This document shows, piece by piece, positions 25,902 to 34,677 of a DNA stretch of 64,000 bases (position 1 is the first letter of the stretch; the number at the start of each line of letters is the position of its first letter). Location of the stretch: NCBI RefSeq assembly GCF_018885305.1, contig NZ_CP076544.1, forward strand, positions 2,790,001 through 2,854,000, given 5' to 3'. Source of the DNA: Curtobacterium sp. L6-1. Lineage in GTDB: Bacteria; Actinomycetota; Actinomycetes; Actinomycetales; Microbacteriaceae. The position numbers and the translations under genes were made by a program. The notes under the pieces were generated by a model. That model worked only from the letters and a program-made list of their open reading frames with translations, was not told the origin of the DNA and did no database searches.

Positions 25902-26576
25902 ATGACAAGCACCCCAGAGCGCCCGTTCACAGCGGTCCTGTTCGACCTCGACGGAACCATCAGCGACTCCGCTCCGGGGATCCTCGAGAGCATGACGCAC
26001 ACCCTCCGCACGGTCGGCGTCCCCGTCCCGGACCACGCGACGCTGATGTCGTTCGTCGGCCCGCCGATCATGGACACGTTCCGCGTCGCCCTGGGCATGG
26101 ACGAGGAGCAGGCGGACCGCACCCTCGCCGTCTACCGCGAGCACTACCTGGCCCGCGGCGCGCTCGACTCCCGGATGTACCCGGGCATCGACGTCGTCCT
26201 GCACACCCTGCACGAGGCCGGCGTGCCGATCTCGACCGCGACGAGCAAGCCCGAGACGCCGGCGACCTACATCCTCGAGCACTACGGACTGACCGGGGAC
26301 ATCGACGTCATCACGGGCGCGAGCGACGACGAGGTCCGCTCCGCCAAGGCCGACGTGGTCGAGGAGGCACTGCGCCGCCTCGCCGCCCGCGGGTTCGACA
26401 CCAGCCGGCCGGTGCTCGTCGGGGACCGCCTGCACGACGTCGAGGGTGCCGCGGTGCACGGCGTCCCGACCGTCTTCGCCGAGTGGGGCTACGGCTCCCC
26501 CGCCGAGGCCGTCGGCACCGTCGCCCAGGCCGCGACCCCGCTGGACCTCCTGCCGATCCTGCTGCCGGGCGCGTGA
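25902..26576 (+). CDS. HAD superfamily phosphatase (phosphoglycolate phosphatase/5'-nucleotidase-like)
   Basis: 224 aa. Motif I FDLDGTISDS (nucleophile D15, general acid D17), motif II STATSK, motif III lysine in the K-rich segment near residue 148, motif IV VLVGDRLHDVEGA. Helical cap domain between motifs I and II (about 24-95), as in Gph/YjjG. A small phosphate ester is the likely substrate. The stop overlaps the GTG of the next MFS gene (GTGA), so the two are translationally coupled. Confidence 0.85.
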   Translation: MTSTPERPFTAVLFDLDGTISDSAPGILESMTHTLRTVGVPVPDHATLMSFVGPPIMDTFRVALGMDEEQADRTLAVYREHYLARGALDSRMYPGIDVVLHTLHEAGVPISTATSKPETPATYILEHYGLTGDIDVITGASDDEVRSAKADVVEEALRRLAARGFDTSRPVLVGDRLHDVEGAAVHGVPTVFAEWGYGSPAEAVGTVAQAATPLDLLPILLPGA

Positions 26577-27856
26577 GCGGCACCGAGCGGCCGGGCAGCG
26601 TCACCCGCGGCCTGCGCGGGGCCGCCTGGCTCCTGCCCGCCGCGATCGTCCTCGTCGCGCTGAACTTCCGCGGGCCGATCGTCGCGCCCGCGCCCGTGAT
26701 CGGGGACATCCGCGCCGACCTGGGCATGACCGCCACGGTCGCCGGACTCCTCACGACGATCCCGGTCCTCTGCTTCGCCCTCGCGACGCCCTTCGCCAGC
26801 TGGGTGATCGCCCGCTTCACCGCCGAGCGCGCCGTGTCCCTGTCGCTCGTCATCGTCCTGGTCGGCACCGTCCTCCGCTCGGTCCCGCACGAGGCAGCGT
26901 TGCTCGTCGGCACCGCCGTGATCGGGATCGGGATCACGATCGGCAACGTGGTGGTCCCCGTCGTGATCCGGCGGGACACGTCGCCCGAACGGGTCGGCCT
27001 GGTCACGGGCGTGTACACGTCGGCGCTCAACGTCGGGTCGATGACGACCTCGCTCGGCACCGCACCGATCGCCGCTGTGTGGGGGTGGCCGGTCGCGATC
27101 GCGGTGTGGGGCGTGCTCGCACTCGTCGCCGCCGCGGCCTGGACCTCCACGGTCGGTGCCGCCGCAGCCTGGCGCGGGGCGGACCGCGACTCCGGACCGG
27201 TGCCCGTGACCGGACCGATCGACCAGGTGCTCGACACCGGGTCGATCCGCACCGTGTCGGCCGACACCACGACGACGGACAGCGCAGCGACCCGGCACCC
27301 CGCGAAGCGCTGGGTCACGTGGGGACTCATGCTGGCCTTCGGTGGACAGGCGTTCTCGTACTACGCGCTGACGGCCTGGATCCCGACGCTGCTGCACGAC
27401 GAGATCGGGTTCGACACGGCCTCCTCCGGCGCGAGCTCGTCGGTGTTCCAGATCCTCGCCGTCGTCGGTGCGCTCGGGGTGCCCGTGCTCGCGACGCGCT
27501 TCCGCCCGCGGGCGATCATCGTCCTCGTCGCGTTCTTCTGGCTGGCGATGCCGCTGGGACTGCTGGTCGCCCCGCAGCTCTGGCTGCTGTGGTCGGTGCT
27601 CGGCGGCGCGGCCCAGGGCGGCGGCATCACGATCATCTTCATCGTCATCGTCCGGCTCGTCTCAAACGACGACGACGCCCGGCGGGTGTCCGCGTTCGTG
27701 CAGGGCGGCGGGTACCTGCTCGGGTCGGCCGGGCCCCTCGTGGCGGGTGCGCTGCACGGGGCGACGGGTGGCTGGACGGCGCCGCTGCTGACCGTCCTCG
27801 TGGCGGTGCTGCTGCTCGGCGTCGTCGGGTCGGTGTCGGCGCGGAAGGTGCGCTGA
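26573..27856 (+). CDS. MFS transporter, CynX/NimT-like
   Basis: 427 aa, 12 helices. The first helix carries VALNFRGPIVAPAPVIGDIRADLGM, diagnostic of the cyanate/nitroimidazole (CynX/NimT) branch, followed by LLTTIPVLCFALATPFASW. The central loop (about 205-245) is long and Asp/Thr-rich. Family members move cyanate, nitro compounds or other small anions; substrate here unknown. Starts inside the HAD gene stop. Confidence 0.85.
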   Translation: MSGTERPGSVTRGLRGAAWLLPAAIVLVALNFRGPIVAPAPVIGDIRADLGMTATVAGLLTTIPVLCFALATPFASWVIARFTAERAVSLSLVIVLVGTVLRSVPHEAALLVGTAVIGIGITIGNVVVPVVIRRDTSPERVGLVTGVYTSALNVGSMTTSLGTAPIAAVWGWPVAIAVWGVLALVAAAAWTSTVGAAAAWRGADRDSGPVPVTGPIDQVLDTGSIRTVSADTTTTDSAATRHPAKRWVTWGLMLAFGGQAFSYYALTAWIPTLLHDEIGFDTASSGASSSVFQILAVVGALGVPVLATRFRPRAIIVLVAFFWLAMPLGLLVAPQLWLLWSVLGGAAQGGGITIIFIVIVRLVSNDDDARRVSAFVQGGGYLLGSAGPLVAGALHGATGGWTAPLLTVLVAVLLLGVVGSVSARKVR

Positions 27857-27893
27857 CCGCCGCACACACACCTGGTCGGCGCGCGCCAGGCCC

Positions 27894-27983
27894 GACCAGC
27901 GCGACCAGCGCGACCAGCGCGACCAGCGCGACCAGCGCGGCCAGCGCGGCCAGCGCGGCCAGCGCGGCCAGCGCGGCCAGCGC
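27894..27983. repeat. 9 bp minisatellite, ten copies
   Basis: Five perfect copies of GACCAGCGC followed by five perfect copies of GGCCAGCGC, then one degenerate unit (27984-27992). It fills most of the 187-base gap between the convergent CynX-like and NmrA-like genes. No gene is supported across it. The abrupt switch between two unit variants points to expansion by slippage. Confidence 0.85.
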
Positions 27984-28043
27984 GGCCGACGCAACGGCCC
28001 GCGCTGACCGGCGCCACCGCCCGCCGGACCGGCGCCGACATGC

Positions 28044-28883
28044 TCAGGCGCCCCGGGCCTCCAGGACCTGGCGGAGCGTCATCGGCCGCTGGCCGGTCAC
28101 CCGCTCCACGTCCCCCGAGACCTTCGCGAGCGCGCCGTCCCCGATCGCCGTGTAGGTGCTCACCCACGCGTCCGCCAGCCACGGCTCGGGCTCCCACCGC
28201 TGCCGGGAGGCGTAGGCCTCCTCCACCGTCTCGCGGTGGTACCGGACCGGGCGGCCACGGATCTCGCTGACCACCGCGGCGGCCTGCTCGAGCGTGATCG
28301 CGGCCGGGCCCGTCAGGTCGTACGTGCGGTCGAGGTGCCGGTCGGGCGCGCGGAGCACCGCCGTCGCGACACGGGCGACGTCGGCCCGGGCCACCGCGGC
28401 CATCGCACCGTCGCCCGCGGGACCGCGGATGACGCCGTCCTCGCCGACCAGGTCCTCCACGAAGTCCAGGTAGAACGAGTCGCGGAGGAAGGTGTGCGCC
28501 ATCGAGGTGTCACGGACCGCCTGCTCCGTCCAGAAGTGGTCGCGGCCGAGGGTGAAGGTCGCGTCGGCGGCGGCGCCCTGGAAGGACGTATAGACGACGT
28601 GCCGGACGCCCGCGTCGGCCGCCGCGGCGACGACGGTGCGGTGCTGGTCGAGCCGGTCACGGGCCTCCGCTCCGGACACCAGGAACAGGACGTCGACGCC
28701 GTCGAAGGCGGCGCGGGCCGCGTCGCGGTCGGCGTAGGTCGCGACGGCGACGTCGGCTCCGGGCAGCTGCGGTGCGCGGGCGGCGTCGCGCACGACCAGG
28801 CGGAGCGGCACGCCGTCCGCGGCGAGCGCGCGGGCGACGGCTCCGCCGATGTTGCCGGTGGCGCCGGTGATGGCGATGGTCAC
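28044..28883 (-). CDS. NAD(P)-binding NmrA/QOR2-like oxidoreductase
   Basis: 279 aa. N-terminal Rossmann motif TIAITGATGNIGGAVARAL, then VVRDAARAP, VLFLVSGAEARDRLDQH and VYTSFQGAAADATFTLGRDHFWTEQAVRD, the pattern of NAD(P)H:quinone oxidoreductase type 2 and related atypical SDR proteins. The active-site Tyr of classical SDRs is not evident. Probably a redox-sensing or quinone-reducing protein. Confidence 0.85.
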   Translation of the reverse strand: MTIAITGATGNIGGAVARALAADGVPLRLVVRDAARAPQLPGADVAVATYADRDAARAAFDGVDVLFLVSGAEARDRLDQHRTVVAAAADAGVRHVVYTSFQGAAADATFTLGRDHFWTEQAVRDTSMAHTFLRDSFYLDFVEDLVGEDGVIRGPAGDGAMAAVARADVARVATAVLRAPDRHLDRTYDLTGPAAITLEQAAAVVSEIRGRPVRYHRETVEEAYASRQRWEPEPWLADAWVSTYTAIGDGALAKVSGDVERVTGQRPMTLRQVLEARGA

Positions 28884-28974
28884 GTCGTGCTCCTGTCGGT
28901 GGGTGGGGAGGTCGGGGATGCAGTCCGCGCGCGTCCGTGCGGAGTCGGTGCGGTCCGTGACCGCCCCGCCGTGG

Positions 28975-29652
28975 TCACGTCCGCACCAGGAAGGAGGCTC
29001 GGTGCAGGTCCGCCGTGACGCGTGCGGCGTTCACGCCGTCCACCTCGACGGCCCACGTCCGCGCTGCCTCGTGGTCGCGGCCGTGGCGCATGTGCCGGCC
29101 GACGAGCCGGTCGACCCGGACGTCGTCGTCGACGACGCACGCCCAGGTCTCGATGAACAGGGCCGGGAGGTCGCTCCAGGGAGCGGTCTGGTCGAGCAGG
29201 TAGTTGCCCTCGGAGACGACGAGCACGGTCTCGGGCGGCACGGCGATGCTGCCGGCGACGGGCTCGTCGCCGCGACGGTCGAAGTCCGGGGCCCAGACGG
29301 TGTCGACGGGGGTGGCGAGGACGGCGGGGGTGGCGAGCCGGCGGACGAGCGCGACGTACCCGGCCGCGTCGAAGGTGTCGATCGCACCCTTGCGGTCGCG
29401 TCGCCCCAGGGAGTCGAGCGCGCCGTTCGCCAGGTGGAATCCGTCCATCGGCACCTGCACGGCGACTCCCGGGCCGAGCGCCGTCGTGACCGCGGTCACC
29501 ACGCGGCGGGCCAGCGTCGACTTCCCCGCGCCGGGCGCACCGGCGATGCCGAGCACCGCGCGCCCACCAGCCCCGGCGAGCGCCACCGCCCGCGCGACGG
29601 CCTGGTCGGCGGACAGCGTCTCCGGGGTGTGCACACACCCATCCTCGCGCAT
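28975..29652 (-). CDS. Nucleoside/nucleotide kinase-family P-loop protein
   Basis: 225 aa. P-loop GIAGAPGAGKSTLARR; MDGFHLANGALDSLGRRDRKGAIDTFDAAGYVALVRRL matches the uridine kinase/phosphoribulokinase-like group also annotated as fructokinase- or pantothenate kinase-like; WAPDFDRRGDEPVAGS and VVSEGNYLLDQTAPW follow. ATP-dependent phosphorylation of a small metabolite; substrate not fixed by sequence. The start at 29652 fits best; GTG at 29634 (VHTPE) is an alternative. Confidence 0.85.
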   Translation of the reverse strand: MREDGCVHTPETLSADQAVARAVALAGAGGRAVLGIAGAPGAGKSTLARRVVTAVTTALGPGVAVQVPMDGFHLANGALDSLGRRDRKGAIDTFDAAGYVALVRRLATPAVLATPVDTVWAPDFDRRGDEPVAGSIAVPPETVLVVSEGNYLLDQTAPWSDLPALFIETWACVVDDDVRVDRLVGRHMRHGRDHEAARTWAVEVDGVNAARVTADLHRASFLVRT

Positions 29653-29730
29653 CGACCGACCGCCGACCGGGTGGTCCCGCACCCGCCGTGACCCACGAAC
29701 GGGCGCGTTCCCCCCGGGGCGTGCCGTCGG

Positions 29731-29736
29731 TACCGT
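29731..29736 (+). promoter_or_regulatory. Probable -10 box for a leaderless phosphatase transcript
   Basis: TACCGT nine bases before the ATG of the SpoIIE-domain gene; no Shine-Dalgarno sequence in the gap. Confidence 0.45.
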
Positions 29737-29745
29737 TGGCGGACC

Positions 29746-31062
29746 ATGGCGAACGCTTCCCCGGGTCAGACCGTCGCGCAGGTCTCCGCTCCCCACCGTG
29801 CAGCGCCGACGACGATGCGCGCCGGGGCACGGACCACGCCGCTGACGAACCAGGCGGTCATCGCCGCCGTCGCCGTCGTCGCCGCCCTGTCGAGCGTGCT
29901 CCTGCCCTGGGTGACCGTCACGAACGCGGTGAGCATGTGGACCGGGACCGCGCTCACGGTCGTCGGACTGGCCTTCGCCGCACTCGTCGTCGCGCGCCCC
30001 GGCCTCGCGCGGGCGGAGCTGCTCGTCCCGGCGCTCGACTTCGTCGCCATCGGTCTGCTCCGGTACGGAACGGGGGACGCCCGCTCGCCGTTCCTCGCCG
30101 CGGTGCTGCTGCCGGTGATCTGGGTCGCCGCACAACCCGGCCGGCAGAACGTCCTCTACCCGCTCGTCGGGACGGCGGCGACCTTCCTCGTGCCGATGCT
30201 CCTCGGGCACACCCAGCTCGGGGCGGACGAGATCGTGCGCCTGGTGTTCGTCCTGGTCGTGTTCACCGGGGTCGCCGGCGTCACGAACGAGCTCGCCCGC
30301 CACGCCGCGCTCCGGCTGCAGACCGCGCAGGGACTGCGACGACAGGCCGAGGCAGAGATCGGTCAGGCGGCACTCGTGCAGCAGGCCCTGTTGCCGGACT
30401 CGACCGCGGACCTCCCGTCGGTGTTCACGGTCCGCGCCGTCTGCCTGCCGGCACGGTCCGTCGGTGGTGACTTCTACGACTGGTTCCGCACGGCGGACGG
30501 TGCCGTGTTCACGCTCGGCGACGTGATGGGCAAGGGGGTCGGCGCGGGCATGATCGCGGCCGTCGTGCGGTCGGTGCTCCGGGCGGCCACACGGGTCGGC
30601 TCACCGGACGAGGCCGTCGTCCGCGCCGCCGCGGGCCTGGACGTCGGCGTGCACGCTCCGGCCACCGAGCAGTTCACCACCTGCTTCCACCTGCACGTCG
30701 GCGTCGACGGGACCGCGCGCTGGGTCGACGCCGGGCACGGGCTCACCCTGCTGCTGCGCGCCGACGGCACCCACGACTGGCTGCGCAGCTCCGACATGCC
30801 CATCGGCGTCGGGACGGAGTGGTCCACGCACGAGACGGCGCTCCGACCCGGCGACGTCGTCCTCGTGGTCAGCGACGGCGTCCTCGACCTGTTCGGCGAC
30901 TCCCTCGAGGCGGTCGACCGGTTCGCCGCCTTCGCCGTGGCCGACCCGGACCCCGACCGGCTGGTGTCCCGCCTCGAGGAGCTCGGCCGCGCCGGGAACC
31001 ACGAGGACGACGTCACGGCGCTCGCGATCCGGTTCGACCGGAAGGGCGACCGGGCGTCCTGA
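29746..31062 (+). CDS. Membrane-bound PP2C (SpoIIE/RsbU) serine phosphatase
   Basis: 438 aa. Six hydrophobic helices (about 36-175) form a membrane sensor; a linking helix (LRRQAEAEIGQAALVQQALLPD) leads to the PP2C-type domain with metal aspartates in ARSVGGDFYDWF, TLGDVMGKGVGAGM, DAGHG, VVSDGVLDLFG and EDDVTALAIR. RsbU-type enzymes dephosphorylate anti-anti-sigma factors and so switch partner sigma factors. No anti-sigma genes are adjacent, so the partner is elsewhere. Confidence 0.9.
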   Translation: MANASPGQTVAQVSAPHRAAPTTMRAGARTTPLTNQAVIAAVAVVAALSSVLLPWVTVTNAVSMWTGTALTVVGLAFAALVVARPGLARAELLVPALDFVAIGLLRYGTGDARSPFLAAVLLPVIWVAAQPGRQNVLYPLVGTAATFLVPMLLGHTQLGADEIVRLVFVLVVFTGVAGVTNELARHAALRLQTAQGLRRQAEAEIGQAALVQQALLPDSTADLPSVFTVRAVCLPARSVGGDFYDWFRTADGAVFTLGDVMGKGVGAGMIAAVVRSVLRAATRVGSPDEAVVRAAAGLDVGVHAPATEQFTTCFHLHVGVDGTARWVDAGHGLTLLLRADGTHDWLRSSDMPIGVGTEWSTHETALRPGDVVLVVSDGVLDLFGDSLEAVDRFAAFAVADPDPDRLVSRLEELGRAGNHEDDVTALAIRFDRKGDRAS

Positions 31063-31134
31063 CGGTCCGCCGTACGCGGCGGCGGCAGGCGCGTCGAGTG
31101 GGTCGGGCTGGGCGACACGTCCCGGTCGGCGTGG

Positions 31135-32034
31135 TCAGGGGGTCGCGCGCGCGACCTCGAGGACCGACGCGGCGGCCGCGTCGAGTCCGCGCACCCAGAC
31201 CGCGGCGAACGTCCGTCTGAGCGGTGGACCGTCGACCGGCACCCGGACCAGGCGACCCTGGTCGAGGTCCCCGTGCACCGAGCGGATGCTGACCACGGCG
31301 GGAGCGACGGCGGCACGGGCGTGCGCCCGGATGGCCGCGGTGGTGGCGATCTCGGCGGCCGGGACCTGCAGCACCCTCCCCTCGGCAGCCAACCAGGACT
31401 CGAGGACCGCACGGGTGCCCGAACCCGATTCGCGGACGAGGAGCGCCTCGCTGCTGAGGTCCGCGAGACCGACCGACGACGCGGTCGCCCAGGGATGTCC
31501 GGGGGCCACCACGACGACGAGTTCGTCGACCCCGATCACCTGGTGCTGCAGGTCGGCCGGGACCGCAGGACCCTCGACGAAGCCGATCGCAGCTCGGCCG
31601 CGTCGGACCTCGGTGACGACGTCGGTGCTGTTGCCCGCGATCAACCGCACCTGCAGGTCCGGGCGTTCCGCGCGCAGCCGCAGCAGCCAGTCCGGCACGA
31701 GCACCTCCGCGATCGTCTGCGACGCGGCCACCGTGACCGAACCGGCCGGATTGCTGAGCGCCCGCAACCCGGCCTCCAGGCGGTCCGAGGCCGCCAGCAA
31801 CGGTTCGGCGAGTTCGAGGAGCACCTGCCCGGCCGGCGTCAGCCGCGATCCGCTCGCACCCCGGTGCACGAGTGCGGTCCCCAGAGACCGCTCGGCGGCG
31901 GCGATCCGGGCCGAGACCGCCTGCTGCGTGACGCCGAGCGAGGTCGCCCCGGTCGAGATCGACCCGGTGGTCGACACAGCGCGGAGCACCTCGAGCGTGT
32001 CGAGGTCCATGCGCCGGTCGGTCAGTCGTCCCAC
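31135..32034 (-). CDS. LysR family transcriptional regulator
   Basis: 299 aa from GTG at 32034, or 291 aa from ATG at 32010 (MDLDTLEVLRAV, more like family starts). Winged helix GSISTGATSLGVTQQAVSARIAAAERSLGTALVHRG, then the effector-binding domain (VTVAASQTIAEVLVPDWL, VVVVAPGHPWA, LLVRESGSGTRAVLE). The end VPVDGPPLRRTFAAVWVRG is CysB/CbbR-like. Divergent from the TDT transporter, which it probably controls. Confidence 0.88.
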   Translation of the reverse strand: MGRLTDRRMDLDTLEVLRAVSTTGSISTGATSLGVTQQAVSARIAAAERSLGTALVHRGASGSRLTPAGQVLLELAEPLLAASDRLEAGLRALSNPAGSVTVAASQTIAEVLVPDWLLRLRAERPDLQVRLIAGNSTDVVTEVRRGRAAIGFVEGPAVPADLQHQVIGVDELVVVVAPGHPWATASSVGLADLSSEALLVRESGSGTRAVLESWLAAEGRVLQVPAAEIATTAAIRAHARAAVAPAVVSIRSVHGDLDQGRLVRVPVDGPPLRRTFAAVWVRGLDAAAASVLEVARATP

Positions 32035-32043
32035 AACGAGTCA

Positions 32044-32057
32044 TTGTGCACGGACAA
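32044..32057. promoter_or_regulatory. Possible LysR-binding site
   Basis: TTGT-N6-ACAA inverted repeat in the 70-94 base gap between the divergent LysR and TDT genes, placed as LysR recognition sites usually are. Weakly supported: short arms. Confidence 0.35.
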
Positions 32058-32103
32058 CTCGATCGCCGTGGCGCCCGGGACGCACGCGCCCGAGGCTGTG
32101 GTC

Positions 32104-33261
32104 ATGACCGCACCCACCCTCCCGACACCGACCGTGCCGCTCACCCTCCGCCGACGGCGCCGACTGTTCCGCGAGCTCGACCACCCCGTGCAGGTCTTCT
32201 CGAACCTGACGCCGAACTGGTTCGCCTCCGTCATGGGCACCGGGATCGTGGCGACGGCCGCAGCGACGCTGCCGCTGGGGTTCCCGGGCCTGCGGCTCGG
32301 GGCCACGATCGTCTGGGCCGTGGGTGCCGTGCTCCTCGTCGCGGTGACCGTCGCCACCGTCCTGCACTGGGTGCTGTACCGGGCGACCGCGCTGAGCCAC
32401 ATCCGCAACCCGGTCGCCGCGCACTTCTACGGCGCCCCTCCGATGGCGTTCCTGACCGTCGGCGCGGGGACGCTCCTGCTCGGTAGGGACTGGATCGGGC
32501 TCGCCGCGGCGGTCGACGTCGACTGGGTGCTCTGGGGAGCCGGGACCCTCGCCGGACTGCTCACCGCGACCCTCGTGCCCTTCTTCGCCTTCACGCGACA
32601 CGCGTACGCGCCGGGCGCCGCCTCCGGTGGATGGTTGATGCCGATCGTCCCGCCGATGGTCTCCGCGTCGACCGGTGCGCTCCTGCTCCCCCACGCGCCG
32701 GCAGGGCAGGTGCGTGCGACGCTGCTCTGGGGGTGCTACGGCTTGTTCGGCCTCAGCCTCGTCGCGTCGCTCGTGGTCATCACCCTCGTCTGGCACCGCC
32801 TCGTGTTCCACGGCACCGGGGCGCCGGCGACGGTGCCCACGCTCTGGATCGTCCTCGGTCCGGTCGGTCAGTCGATCACCGCCGTGAACCTGCTCGCGGG
32901 GAACGCCCGGACGGTCACCGACGAGGACACCGTGCACGTCCTGCTCGTCCTGGCGCTCGTCTACGGGTTCGCGATGCTCGGTTTCGCACTGCTGTGGACG
33001 GGGATCGCACTCGCCGTCACCGTCAGCACGAGCCGACGGCACCTCCCGTTCAGCCTCACCTGGTGGTCGTTCACCTTCCCGGTCGGCACGTGCGTGACCG
33101 GGCTCGACGGGTTGGCGGCGCACTCCGGGCTCGTGGTCGTCCAGGTCCTCGCGCTGCTGTCCTACGCCGCACTCGTCGGGGCGTGGCTGGTCGTCGGTGT
33201 GCGGACCTTCCGGGGATCGGTCCTCCGGGGATCGCTGCTCGCGCCGCCCCGGGACGACTGA
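32104..33261 (+). CDS. TDT family (SLAC1/TehA-like) transporter
   Basis: 385 aa, ten membrane helices. NLTPNWFASVMGTGIVATAA at the N-terminus and GGWLMPIVPPMVSASTGALLLPH are signatures of the tellurite-resistance/dicarboxylate transporter family. Members move C4-dicarboxylates, sulfite or other small anions; substrate not evident. The neighbouring LysR regulator suggests inducible export or uptake of a small acid. Confidence 0.88.
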   Translation: MTAPTLPTPTVPLTLRRRRRLFRELDHPVQVFSNLTPNWFASVMGTGIVATAAATLPLGFPGLRLGATIVWAVGAVLLVAVTVATVLHWVLYRATALSHIRNPVAAHFYGAPPMAFLTVGAGTLLLGRDWIGLAAAVDVDWVLWGAGTLAGLLTATLVPFFAFTRHAYAPGAASGGWLMPIVPPMVSASTGALLLPHAPAGQVRATLLWGCYGLFGLSLVASLVVITLVWHRLVFHGTGAPATVPTLWIVLGPVGQSITAVNLLAGNARTVTDEDTVHVLLVLALVYGFAMLGFALLWTGIALAVTVSTSRRHLPFSLTWWSFTFPVGTCVTGLDGLAAHSGLVVVQVLALLSYAALVGAWLVVGVRTFRGSVLRGSLLAPPRDD

Positions 33262-33343
33262 GCACGGAAGGACCGCGGTGGACCGCATGCCCCGCCGGAG
33301 TGCCCGGTGGTCCGTCGTGCGCACCACCCGCGGCGGATCCGGG

Positions 33344-33829
33344 TCACCGCCCGTTCGTGACGGCGAGCAGCAGCTCGGCGTCCGTGAGTGGCTCCGCCGT
33401 CGAGGCACGCGTGAAGGCCGCGGCGGCACGGTCGACCAGAGCCCGGTCCTCCGGGGGCATGCGCCGCAGGACCGCGCGGAACTCCGCGTCGCGCCGGGCC
33501 AGGACGTCCTCGACGAGCAGCGTCGCCGAGGGCAGGGCCGTCACCACGACCTCCCGTCCGCTGTGCCGACTCGTGCGCTTCTCGACGAAGTCGGCGCGGA
33601 CCAGGCGGTCCACCATGCGGGTGATGCCCGAGGGCAGCAGGCCGAGTTCCGTGGCGAGGTCGCTGGCCCGCATCGGACCGCGGGTGACCAGCAGGACGAG
33701 AATCCGGTACTGCTGCAGGGTCACCTGCTCGAGCGCCGGGGCGAGGGACCGCAGGACGATCCCGAGACCGGCCGTCGACGCGGCGAGCACCGCGTTCCGG
33801 GGAGGAGCTTGCTCGCCGTCGTCAGACAC
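33344..33829 (-). CDS. MarR family transcriptional regulator
   Basis: 161 aa from GTG. Winged helix: TLQQYRILVLLVTRGPMRASDLATELGLLPSGITRMVDRLVRADFVEKRTSRHSGREVVV, then a C-terminal dimerisation helix. It lies 15 bases downstream of the light-module response regulator on the same strand and may be co-transcribed with it. A TACGGT at 33836-33841, six bases before the GTG, would also allow a leaderless transcript of its own. Target unknown. Confidence 0.85.
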   Translation of the reverse strand: MSDDGEQAPPRNAVLAASTAGLGIVLRSLAPALEQVTLQQYRILVLLVTRGPMRASDLATELGLLPSGITRMVDRLVRADFVEKRTSRHSGREVVVTALPSATLLVEDVLARRDAEFRAVLRRMPPEDRALVDRAAAAFTRASTAEPLTDAELLLAVTNGR

Positions 33830-33844
33830 CCGACCACCGTAACC

Positions 33845-34486
33845 TCACCGGTCGATGCTGCGGTGGTCGGGGCGGAACCCGTTCTCCGTCCCCCAGAGGG
33901 CTGCCTCGACCCGGGTGACGACCCCGATCTTGCTGTAGAGGGTGCGGATGTGGGTCTTGATCGTGTTCGGGCTCAGGTGGGTGAGCTCGGCGATCTCGGT
34001 GTTGCGCTTGCCCTGCGTGATGAGCGCGAGGATCTCCGACTGACGGTCCGAGATGCCGTGCCCGCGGCCGGGCCAGTCCACGCCGGGACCGCTCGGGACA
34101 CGACGGCGTGGTTCCCCGATCACGCGCGCACCGGCGGCGACCTGCACCAGGCCCGCGGCCAGCTCGGCCCCGGAGAGACTCTTGGCGAAGTACCCGGTGG
34201 CACCTCGGCGGACGGCTGCGTCGATGAGCTCCCGGTCCATCTTCCAGGTGAACACGGCGACGGTGCGGATGCGCGGGTTCGACACGAGGCGGGACACGTC
34301 CTCGTCGTCGGGTTCGGGCTGCGCGAACGTGTCGTAGAGCGCGACGTCGACGTCGGCGGTGACACGGGTGCGGGCGTCGAGCTGCACGATCTCGAGCTGG
34401 TCCGCGAAGGGCGCGAGCATGTCGGAGAGTCCGCGGAGGACGAGTTCGTAGTCGTTCACGAGCGCGACACGGATCCGCTCCTGCAT
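33845..34486 (-). CDS. LuxR-type (NarL/FixJ) response regulator next to rhodopsin
   Basis: 213 aa; ATG at 34486 with AAAGGAA upstream. Receiver domain: the acidic pair is N11-D12 (usually DD), phospho-acceptor D52 in VALYDTF, switch threonine in VAVFTWK and conserved lysine in YFAKSLSG. C-terminal LuxR helix-turn-helix: ISDRQSEILALITQGKRNTEIAELTHLSPNTIKTHIRTLYSKIG. No sensor kinase gene adjoins, so input must come from elsewhere. Divergent from the rhodopsin operon across a 191-base gap containing inverted repeats, so it is the likely local regulator; this is inferred from position. Confidence 0.88.
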   Translation of the reverse strand: MQERIRVALVNDYELVLRGLSDMLAPFADQLEIVQLDARTRVTADVDVALYDTFAQPEPDDEDVSRLVSNPRIRTVAVFTWKMDRELIDAAVRRGATGYFAKSLSGAELAAGLVQVAAGARVIGEPRRRVPSGPGVDWPGRGHGISDRQSEILALITQGKRNTEIAELTHLSPNTIKTHIRTLYSKIGVVTRVEAALWGTENGFRPDHRSIDR

Positions 34487-34503
34487 GAGGTTCCTTTCCG
34501 GTT

Positions 34504-34519
34504 TCACCCCTGGGGGTGA
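34504..34519. promoter_or_regulatory. Inverted repeat upstream of the response regulator
   Basis: TCACCCC-TG-GGGGTGA, perfect 7 bp arms, ending 18 bases from the regulator ATG. A possible operator in the regulator/rhodopsin intergenic region. Confidence 0.45.
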
Positions 34520-34527
34520 CACAGCCA

Positions 34528-34554
34528 GACACCGGCCCTGGTTCGTTCGGTGTC
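34528..34554. promoter_or_regulatory. Second inverted repeat in the rhodopsin control region
   Basis: GACACCG and CGGTGTC arms (34528-34534, 34548-34554), perfect 7 bp match with 13 bases between. It lies mid-way between the regulator and rhodopsin starts. Candidate binding site for the LuxR-type regulator; unproven. Confidence 0.4.
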
Positions 34555-34677
34555 GCCACACTACGGACCGGGTTGTACCCCGATGTGCAGCCCGGCTGGG
34601 AGCGCAACTGTTGTCGTGGTGCAAGTATCCATCAGCGGACGAGCAGCCCGCCGACCACCACCCCCGGAAGGATCCCC

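Noticed and set aside
27857..28043. CRISPR-like array in the CynX-NmrA gap
   Set aside because: Units are 9 bp with no spacers; it is a minisatellite.
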